Source of the DNA: Chloroflexota bacterium
GTDB lineage: Bacteria > Chloroflexota > UBA5177 > JANWHV01
NCBI GenBank assembly: GCA_028287725.1
Contig: JAQBPC010000639.1
Location: 1-6,779 of the forward strand
Direction of reading: 5' to 3'
DNA: 6,779 nucleotides
In this document: one piece after another, positions 1 to 4,893 of the stretch
How the letters are laid out: every line of letters starts with the position of its first letter
Position numbering within the stretch: the first letter of the stretch is position 1
Position numbers and translations under genes: made by a program
Notes under the pieces: model-generated
The model's input: only the letters and a program-made list of their open reading frames with translations
The model's database searches: none
Told to the model about the DNA's origin: nothing

Positions 1-1312
1 CAAAATCGAGGTTGAGGTGCTTGCCACCGCTTCCCAGGGATGTGACATAGCCGGCTTGTGCCAGCAGCGCTCTCGCCTTGGCAGGGTTGTAGTCGTTTTG
101 AGGCAGCTGCTTGTCGATCGACCACAGTGAAGCACCTGGGATGTACGACGTCAACTTGAGCTGGCTCGGGCTGAAGGCCGGGAACAAGGCCTTGAGATAG
201 ATGTCCTTGTTGATCGCGTAGTTCAGGGCCTGGCGCACGCGGACATCGTGCAGCGGGTTCGGCCGGCCGTTGAAGGTAGGGCCGACCATTAAGTCGAGCA
301 GCTCATAACCCAGTGCGGGCTGCACCACTACCTGGTACTTTGTCTGCTTGAGGTCGCTGAGGTTATCAGGGTTGAAGTCGGTTGCCGAGTCGATCGTGTT
401 GTAGGTCGATGCGGCCTTGAGGTCCTGAATATAGGTGGTTCCGTCCTCACTCAACACGATTTGTTGGATGATGGCCGGCCGTGGATGGCCAGGGGCCGCC
501 GGCAGCGCCGTATAGTTGGGGTTGGCTTCCAACACATAGCGCTGATCCGGGCTCCATTGCTTGATCTTATAGGGGCCGTTGAAGACGTCGTTCGGCGAGA
601 TATAGTTGTCGCTGATCCAGGCAGTCGTCAGCTTCTTCAGCCCAGAGCTGGCATAGATACCGGCCGGGATTTGCCCGGTCTTGGCATCGGTCTGCTTGGC
701 GTAATCCCAGCTGACCAGCATGCTGGCCGGCAAGGTAGCTCCGTATTTCTTCTCGTAGTATGCAGTGGGAAACGGGCTGGGGATCAGCTGCTGCACTGCC
801 GATCCGACTACACCTTTGAGGTGCAGTACGAGGTCATTACCAGACCACGTGGCCGTCCGAATTTCTTTAGCTGGATCGACATTGCCGTAGTCGGGCGAGA
901 AGTTGATCAGGTAGTTAAGGATCCAGTCCCCCTTGGTGATCGGCGAACCGTCCGACCACTTCAGCCCTGGCTTGATGTGGTAGGTGATGATCTCATCGCC
1001 GTTGACTACTTTCAGGCCACCGTTTGCGGTCGTCGGCACGGCCGATGCGAGGTCGGCGTAGAAATTCCCTTTGTTGTCGATGCCGATGGCATTATCGTTA
1101 ACCATCGCGTAGAGGTCTTGATTGGTCTGGGCACTGGCAAGTCCACCGCCGCCAAGCGCGTTTGGCACCTGGTAGTCAGAGACCGAGACAGTACCGCTAA
1201 ATGTGTCCGCCGCAACCCGTGCGTGTGCCGGGCTCGCCAGCCGGCCGGCGCCTGCTGCGCCACTCAGGATGACGACCGCCGCGGCCGGGATCGCCAAAGC
1301 TTTTCGATACAC
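1..1312 (-). CDS. ABC transporter solute-binding protein, family 5 (peptide/oligopeptide type), 3' end outside window
   Basis: This is the extracytoplasmic receptor of a peptide- or nickel-type ABC importer (SBP_bac_5 family), which captures substrate outside the membrane and passes it to a permease. The visible 437 residues begin with an export signal: basic MYRK, a hydrophobic stretch at about 5-22, and an Ala-His-Ala cleavage site near residue 31. Family hallmarks follow: HIKPGLKWSDGSPITKGDW at 112-130, VRQALNYAINKD at 359-370, the IPG near 391, and YNPAKARALLAQAGY at 408-422. Family members usually have about 500-600 residues, so roughly 100 or more are missing beyond the left edge. The start is GTG at 1312, chosen because GGAGG lies 10 nt upstream; the nearby ATG overlapping that motif hits a stop after two codons. 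No lipobox cysteine is present, and the visible part contains no cysteine. The substrate cannot be told from sequence; permease and ATPase genes, if linked, would lie to the left. Confidence 0.93.
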   Translation of the reverse strand, partial: MYRKALAIPAAAVVILSGAAGAGRLASPAHARVAADTFSGTVSVSDYQVPNALGGGGLASAQTNQDLYAMVNDNAIGIDNKGNFYADLASAVPTTANGGLKVVNGDEIITYHIKPGLKWSDGSPITKGDWILNYLINFSPDYGNVDPAKEIRTATWSGNDLVLHLKGVVGSAVQQLIPSPFPTAYYEKKYGATLPASMLVSWDYAKQTDAKTGQIPAGIYASSGLKKLTTAWISDNYISPNDVFNGPYKIKQWSPDQRYVLEANPNYTALPAAPGHPRPAIIQQIVLSEDGTTYIQDLKAASTYNTIDSATDFNPDNLSDLKQTKYQVVVQPALGYELLDLMVGPTFNGRPNPLHDVRVRQALNYAINKDIYLKALFPAFSPSQLKLTSYIPGASLWSIDKQLPQNDYNPAKARALLAQAGYVTSLGSGGKHLNLDF

Positions 1313-1322
1313 GGTTGTTAAC

Positions 1323-1327
1323 CCTCC
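1323..1327 (-). promoter_or_regulatory. Shine-Dalgarno GGAGG for the solute-binding protein
   Basis: GGAGG on the minus strand lies 10 nt before the GTG at 1312 and fixes this non-ATG start. The codon after the overlapping ATG (1329-1327) leads at once to a TAA, so that ATG cannot be the start. Confidence 0.75.
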
Positions 1328-1337
1328 ATGAGAACGA

Positions 1338-1365
1338 ATAATAGGATGATGCGCGTGAGGTGCAA
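1338..1365 (-). promoter_or_regulatory. Putative housekeeping-type promoter of the solute-binding protein gene
   Basis: On the minus strand, TTGCAC (1365-1360) and TATTAT (1343-1338) are separated by 16 nt, close to the consensus -35/-10 pair. Transcription starting about 7 nt downstream would give a leader of roughly 20 nt that just contains the GGAGG ribosome site. This suggests the gene can be transcribed independently of the sigma/anti-sigma genes in front of it. The prediction rests on motif match and position only. Confidence 0.5.
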
Positions 1366-1372
1366 TCTTGAG

Positions 1373-2026
1373 CTAAATTGCCTGCGACCCACGATGGCCA
1401 GGACCGTTTCCTACGCGGGCCCCACCTCCCTTCACTGCCGTTACGGCACTAGCAGATGTTGATCGAATCTGGGGTATAGACGGTTGATTACGTATTTGGC
1501 GATTGGACACAAGTATTCCAGGATCGTCGGCCAGGATCGTCGGCACCCATTGGGGTGAGACACCGAGGCACCGTGCTAAAGCGGCCGCAAATCGTAGTGG
1601 GCAGTGAACTATTGTGGGGGACACGTCGTGCGGCGCCGTGATGTCGTGCCGCGCAGCCACCTTAGGAGCCAGCTGCAGCGAGGAGCCGGTCGCCACGGAC
1701 CGTTGCGGAAACGCATGCGTGGCCAACAGACTGGCAACCAGCACGACCAGTGCCGCGGCGGCCGCCATTATACCAGTGGTCGATAACGGCCGCCGGCATG
1801 TGTGTTGTTGCTGACAGGCGTGCACTACGCGTAAGCCCAGGTCGGGCGGCGTCCAGCGGTCGTCTAGACCAAACTGGATGATGGCTCGGGTTCGCCGGTA
1901 GTGCCGAACCAGATCCTGGCAGCGCTGACAGGTGCCGAGGTGTGCTTCAATAAATTCGGTCTGGGCCGGAACCGTCTGCCCGTCCACATAGGACGAGAGC
2001 AGCTCACCCAGATCGCTACAGCGCAT
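1373..2026 (-). CDS. Zinc-finger anti-sigma factor, single-pass membrane protein; C-terminus probably frameshifted
   Basis: A 217-residue anti-sigma factor expected to hold the sigma factor encoded just upstream until a signal releases it. The N-terminal zinc-binding domain (zf-HC2 type) shows C3, then H29-x3-C33-x2-C36 in EAHLGTCQRCQDL. One membrane helix lies at about 86-106 (IMAAAAALVVLVASLLATHAF), so the zinc domain would be cytoplasmic and the rest outside. I chose ATG 2026, not the upstream in-frame ATG at 2164, because homology begins here (MRCSDLGELLSSYVDG) and the longer version would lie deep inside the sigma gene. It overlaps the sigma gene by 11 nt, with AGGA 11 nt upstream, implying translational coupling. 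An exact 13-bp tandem duplication (1518-1543) shifts the frame after about residue 165. The following 40-odd residues look like out-of-frame, low-complexity sequence. With one repeat copy the protein would have about 190 residues and stop at 1441. Confidence 0.85.
   Translation of the reverse strand: MRCSDLGELLSSYVDGQTVPAQTEFIEAHLGTCQRCQDLVRHYRRTRAIIQFGLDDRWTPPDLGLRVVHACQQQHTCRRPLSTTGIMAAAAALVVLVASLLATHAFPQRSVATGSSLQLAPKVAARHDITAPHDVSPTIVHCPLRFAAALARCLGVSPQWVPTILADDPGILVSNRQIRNQPSIPQIRSTSASAVTAVKGGGARVGNGPGHRGSQAI
1518..1543. repeat. Exact 13-bp tandem duplication inside the anti-sigma gene
   Basis: CCAGGATCGTCGG occurs twice back to back (1518-1530 and 1531-1543). Because 13 is not a multiple of 3, gaining or losing one copy changes the reading frame of the anti-sigma gene. 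Such short direct duplications typically arise by replication slippage, though an assembly or sequencing error is also possible. Confidence 0.9.
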
Positions 2027-2582
2027 GACGTGAATTTTCCTGCTGCGAAGCATCGTAGATGGCTCGGAACTGTTCCTTGGCGCGGGCAATGCGCTTGCGC
2101 GCCCCTTCTGGGGTCGTTCCCATGATCGCCGCGACCTCACCGTAACTGAACCCTTCCTTAACATGGAGGATCAGACACGCGGCACGGTCGCGCGGCAACT
2201 GCATCAGCACCCGATGCACCTGCTCGCGGTCGATGACCTGGTCATCCGGCGCGGACACAGCTATGCGACTACAATTTTCGTATTCAGCCAGGGGTTGCCA
2301 ACGAATACGGCGGCTCTTACTTCGCGCATGGATGGCTAGATTGGTGGCGATGCGGTACAGCCAAGCGCTGAGTGCAAGCTCTGATCGAAGGTTGTGAATG
2401 TTCCGGAACGCATTCACGAACGTATCCTGCGTCAGATCCAAGGCGAGCTCGGGATCGTTGACCAGTCGCAGGATGTATCGGGCAACACGCGCTTGGTATT
2501 GGCGCATGATTGCATCAAACGTGATGCTCTTCTCGGCTGCGCGCTGCCCAATAACGTTCTGACCTACGATAACTTCCACCAT
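2016..2582 (-). CDS. RNA polymerase ECF-family sigma-70 factor
   Basis: A 188-residue alternative sigma factor of the extracytoplasmic-function group, which directs RNA polymerase to a small stress or envelope regulon. Region 2 spans about 22-93, with the characteristic DLTQDTFVNAFRNI (49-62) and SAWLYRIATNLAIHARSKSRR (72-92) used for core binding and -10 recognition. Region 4 spans about 122-175 (RVLMQLPRDRAACLILHVKEG, then the helix-turn-helix SYGEVAAIMGTTPEGARKRIARAKEQFR) for -35 recognition. Regions 1 and 3 are absent, as in the group, and length is normal. ATG 2582 is supported by AAGG 6 nt upstream. The gene overlaps its anti-sigma gene by 11 nt, the usual arrangement for a sigma factor and its regulator. 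ECF genes often activate their own promoter, but I cannot point to a clear ECF-type site here. Confidence 0.95.
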   Translation of the reverse strand: MVEVIVGQNVIGQRAAEKSITFDAIMRQYQARVARYILRLVNDPELALDLTQDTFVNAFRNIHNLRSELALSAWLYRIATNLAIHARSKSRRIRWQPLAEYENCSRIAVSAPDDQVIDREQVHRVLMQLPRDRAACLILHVKEGFSYGEVAAIMGTTPEGARKRIARAKEQFRAIYDASQQENSRHAL

Positions 2583-2610
2583 ACCCCACCTTCGGCAGAG
2601 CCTCCCGTAC

Positions 2611-2637
2611 TTTATAGAGAGTGTGCGAGGCGGTCAA
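2611..2637 (-). promoter_or_regulatory. Possible promoter of the sigma/anti-sigma operon
   Basis: Minus-strand TTGACC (2637-2632) and TATAAA (2616-2611) resemble -35 and -10 elements and lie 30-55 nt before the sigma start codon. The spacer is only 15 nt, shorter than the preferred 17, so the call is weak. Confidence 0.3.
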
Positions 2638-2653
2638 TCCGGACAGGCTATAA

Positions 2654-2670
2654 CAAAATTGACATTTTTG
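2654..2670. promoter_or_regulatory. AT-rich 17-bp pseudo-palindrome upstream of the sigma gene, possible operator
   Basis: CAAAATTGACATTTTTG is an inverted repeat with one mismatched pair around a central base. It sits in the 133-bp gap between the TPR gene and the sigma gene, just upstream of the possible sigma promoter. It could bind a dimeric regulator, act as an UP-like element, or be chance in an AT-rich spot. It lacks the GC-rich stem expected of an intrinsic terminator. Confidence 0.25.
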
Positions 2671-2715
2671 CAACGCTTGAGCCCGGTGACCGTCGAGCCA
2701 CTTGAATCTTAAGGC

Positions 2716-3747
2716 CTATCGGGAACGTGTGCGCGTTGCGATTCGACCATTGGCCCGTGAGCGAGGCATGGCGGCCTTTGGCTCTCGGCGCGCCACACGG
2801 ACGACGGCAGTTGCCAATACGGCGAGCACTATCAGACCTATGGCTCCGCCTATAAGTACCGCGCGTCGAGTAGTCGCGCTGTCGTTATCGTCCGCCTGGC
2901 GCACTACAGCTCGTGCTACGGCGACCGCCAGCGCAGCCGGATCGCCAGTGCCGTGTGATTGCAATTGGGCGGCACTAATACTGCCGCTAGCAGCACTGTC
3001 CAACCTATCGCTAGCAGCGGCGACTCCGCCCGGCGTAACTACCACGACTACGCTTTGCTGCAGATTGAGATGGGTCAGTAAATCATGAGCGTACGTGTTG
3101 AGGCTAGTATACGGGGACGGCGTTGCCCCTAGAAACACGAACTTGGCGATGGTATTCGAATTGTCGTGAATGTCCCGAGCCGCCTGCGACAACGCGCTTT
3201 GCGCGGCAAGATTCATGGCCTTGGCGTATTCGGGTGAGGCAAAGTATGCGCCTTGCTGCAGCGCACCGAATGCCGCGCCGGATTCGCGCGACGCGCGTTG
3301 CTGTGCGGTAAGCGGCGGCGCTTTCATAGCTGTAACCGCTACGTTTTGCAAGAGGGCCGGTGGGCCGGCATTCGCTCCACCCGCATTCTGAATCGAATCC
3401 AGCTCCTTACTCGCCTGAGGATTGAGGCCAGCAAACACCGGATCGGACAACGCCGTGGCGACAGCCCAAGCGGCGAAGTTTAAGCTTCGGATTTTGTGGT
3501 AGGACAATCCAAGCTGATAAAACGTGCCTGGATCGCTATGACCGTGCAACAACGCATTCTCAAAATCGTGCGAGGCACCGGTGTAGTTACCGGCCTTTGC
3601 CGCGGCAACGCCCTGGTTATAGAAGTCTGTTCCGCTGGCAGCGTTGGACACAGTTGGCAGCGCGGCAAGTGTCAGCATCGCCACGACAGCGATTGCAGCT
3701 ATCATGCTCGCCGCCCATCGGAGGAATCCAGCTGGCCGGTCAATCAC
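2716..3747 (-). CDS. Exported, membrane-anchored TPR protein with a TPM-like domain, function unknown
   Basis: I do not recognise a named family for the whole 343-residue protein. It starts with a signal peptide or anchor (hydrophobic 12-30, likely cleavage after VSNA at 36). Two TPR-like helical hairpins follow at about 40-105 (FYNQGVAAAKAGNYTGASHD; TFYQLGLSYHKIRSLNFAAW), a protein-binding fold. A middle alpha/beta segment at about 190-285 has strands KFVFLG and QSVVVVVTPGGV, recalling TPM-type or Rv1476-like domains of bacterial membrane proteins; this is inference. A second hydrophobic helix lies at about 297-317, followed by a very basic tail (RRE, then RSRANGRIATRTRSR), so the tail is probably cytoplasmic and the TPR/TPM part outside. 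GTG 3747 is preferred because AAGGGA lies 10 nt upstream; the later ATG at 3705 would cut into the signal peptide. It lies 200 bp downstream of rsmG and 133 bp upstream of the sigma gene on the same strand. Confidence 0.8.
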   Translation of the reverse strand: MIDRPAGFLRWAASMIAAIAVVAMLTLAALPTVSNAASGTDFYNQGVAAAKAGNYTGASHDFENALLHGHSDPGTFYQLGLSYHKIRSLNFAAWAVATALSDPVFAGLNPQASKELDSIQNAGGANAGPPALLQNVAVTAMKAPPLTAQQRASRESGAAFGALQQGAYFASPEYAKAMNLAAQSALSQAARDIHDNSNTIAKFVFLGATPSPYTSLNTYAHDLLTHLNLQQSVVVVVTPGGVAAASDRLDSAASGSISAAQLQSHGTGDPAALAVAVARAVVRQADDNDSATTRRAVLIGGAIGLIVLAVLATAVVRVARREPKAAMPRSRANGRIATRTRSR

Positions 3748-3796
3748 CTAGCGGTGTTCCCTTTCCCGAATGATTACTGGTAGTAGAGAAGTTTCC

Positions 3797-3805
3797 ATAA
3801 TAATA
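3797..3805 (-). promoter_or_regulatory. Possible -10 region upstream of the TPR protein gene
   Basis: Two overlapping TATTAT hexamers on the minus strand lie about 50 nt before the GTG at 3747, the only AT-rich spot in the 200-bp gap behind rsmG. No good -35 hexamer is seen at the right distance, so the element is tentative. The rest of the gap holds two small hairpins (CATGC/GCATG at 3806-3819 and GGCGC/GCGCC at 3835-3848) and no gene I can support. Confidence 0.25.
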
Positions 3806-3947
3806 CATGCTTGCGCATGAACTGTGTATGACGCGGCGCCAAAGCGCCCTGAACATAGTTTCCGCAGCTCTGAACGGCGCACGCCCGGCGTTGCGGCGGA
3901 CACTGGCCGAGCTATGGCCGGCTGTGCGTTCCTCCCGCGCTACCGCA

Positions 3948-4766
3948 TCACGTGCGGCGGCGTGGTCGCTCCCGCAGTTTCTGGCGGCGCTCGCGGGCTG
4001 CTTGCGCGGCCGCGGCGATCCGCGACCCGTCGGCCGCCGTAAGCGCACGCTGCTCGGGAACGCCGGCACGGCGGGGCAATGCCGAAGGGGTGCGGGACGT
4101 TTTGAGGTAGCGCACGAGGCTGCGCGCATCATCGCCTCCCATGCTAATTGGTATCACCGACGGCGCGGCCGCGCCGAGAATGACGCGCGCGGGCTCAGCG
4201 TCTTGAATCTCCTCGCTCAGGGCCGTCATACCCTTATATAGGATCGCGTACCCTCCTCTTGCAACAATCGGTAATGTTAGCTCCACCAGCGCGGAAGTAT
4301 GCGCAACGGCGCGTGCCACGCACAAATCGTACGCTTCGCGGTGCATGTCGACGTGGGCCAGGTCTTCCGCACGCCCCTGCGCCACCTGCGCGTGCCGTAA
4401 CCCCAGCTCCCTCGTCGCCAGCTCCAGAAAGTGAACTTTCTTATTGGTCACTTCGAGCAGCGTAACTTCCCACTGCGGGAAGGCAATTTGCATGGGAATG
4501 CCGGGGATCCCCGCGCCGGTCCCAACGTCCAGGACCCTCGTGGGGTTGTCATCGACTTGCGCCGGCAGGCCGCGCACGACGGTCAGGGCGTCCAAGAAGT
4601 GACGTGACCAGAGGGCCGCCGCCGCTGCCGGTCCGAGCAGGTTAAAGCGCTCATTCCATTCCAGTAGCAATGCCGCGTAGGCTTCGAATGCCGCGATCTG
4701 GTCGCTTTGCAGGGGGACGCCAAGCTCCGCGGCAGCGACCGCGAAGTCGACCGAATTTTCGTTCAC
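3948..4766 (-). CDS. rsmG: 16S rRNA (guanine-527-N7)-methyltransferase RsmG (GidB)
   Basis: RsmG uses S-adenosylmethionine to methylate N7 of G527 in the 530 loop of 16S rRNA; loss of the enzyme is known to give low-level streptomycin resistance. The 272-residue product shows the family pattern in order: WNERFNLLG (37-45), RHFLDAL (55-61), the SAM-binding motif I VLDVGTGAGIPG (78-89), the acidic end of strand 2 (LLE, 103-105), GRAED (131-135), ARAVA (151-155), LYKG (176-179) and the C-terminal signature LKTSRTPSALPRRAGVP (221-237). I prefer GTG 4766 because AGGA lies 5 nt upstream; an in-frame TTG at 4781 has no better support. The protein is longer than the usual 210-240 residues owing to an Ala/Arg-rich tail (about 245-272, ending RERPRRRT). 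Its classic partner mnmG (gidA) is not adjacent here; it diverges from a penicillin-binding protein gene. Confidence 0.95.
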   Translation of the reverse strand: MNENSVDFAVAAAELGVPLQSDQIAAFEAYAALLLEWNERFNLLGPAAAAALWSRHFLDALTVVRGLPAQVDDNPTRVLDVGTGAGIPGIPMQIAFPQWEVTLLEVTNKKVHFLELATRELGLRHAQVAQGRAEDLAHVDMHREAYDLCVARAVAHTSALVELTLPIVARGGYAILYKGMTALSEEIQDAEPARVILGAAAPSVIPISMGGDDARSLVRYLKTSRTPSALPRRAGVPEQRALTAADGSRIAAAAQAARERRQKLRERPRRRT

Positions 4767-4893
4767 GTGATTCCTATGCAATGGACGACGATGTTATAAG
4801 ACAGGCACATCTAGGTTGCGATGATCCGGCTTCGCTGCTATGGTACACGCTGGGCGGAAGTGCCGCGAAACCATTGCTTATCGAGAGTGGCCC
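4767..4893. promoter_or_regulatory. Divergent intergenic region between rsmG and the penicillin-binding protein gene
   Basis: This 127-bp gap must hold promoters for both directions. A TTATAA palindrome (4794-4799) gives -10-like hexamers on both strands (TATAAG forward, TATAAC reverse), but neither has a convincing -35. A CACGTG palindrome at 4764-4769 overlaps the rsmG start. The forward reading frame from the ATG at 4781 is not supported as a gene. Confidence 0.35.
4771..4775 (-). promoter_or_regulatory. Shine-Dalgarno AGGAA deciding the rsmG start
   Basis: AGGAA on the minus strand is 4 nt before GTG 4766 and lies downstream of the alternative TTG at 4781. This favours the shorter product beginning VNENSVDF, with the first codon read as Met. 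Confidence 0.6.

Noticed and set aside
461..1321. 286-codon open frame on the plus strand
   Set aside because: It lies wholly antisense to the solute-binding protein, whose minus-strand product has clear family motifs; the plus-strand product has Arg/Gly-rich, non-family composition.
2027..2164. Longer anti-sigma start at ATG 2164
   Set aside because: The extra 46 residues overlap the conserved region 4 coding part of the sigma gene and read as an out-of-frame shadow; the zinc-finger homology starts at ATG 2026.
2659..2664. Perfect TTGACA on the plus strand as a -35 element
   Set aside because: There is no -10-like hexamer 15-19 nt downstream and no plus-strand gene after it; it is better read as part of the pseudo-palindrome.
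3835..3848. GGCGC/GCGCC hairpin behind rsmG as an intrinsic terminator
   Set aside because: The stem is only 5 bp and no T-run follows it in the direction of rsmG transcription.
3740..4241. Open frames on both strands over the rsmG 3' end and the following gap
   Set aside because: Both products are Arg/Ala-rich shadows in GC-rich DNA with no domain, and they conflict with rsmG.
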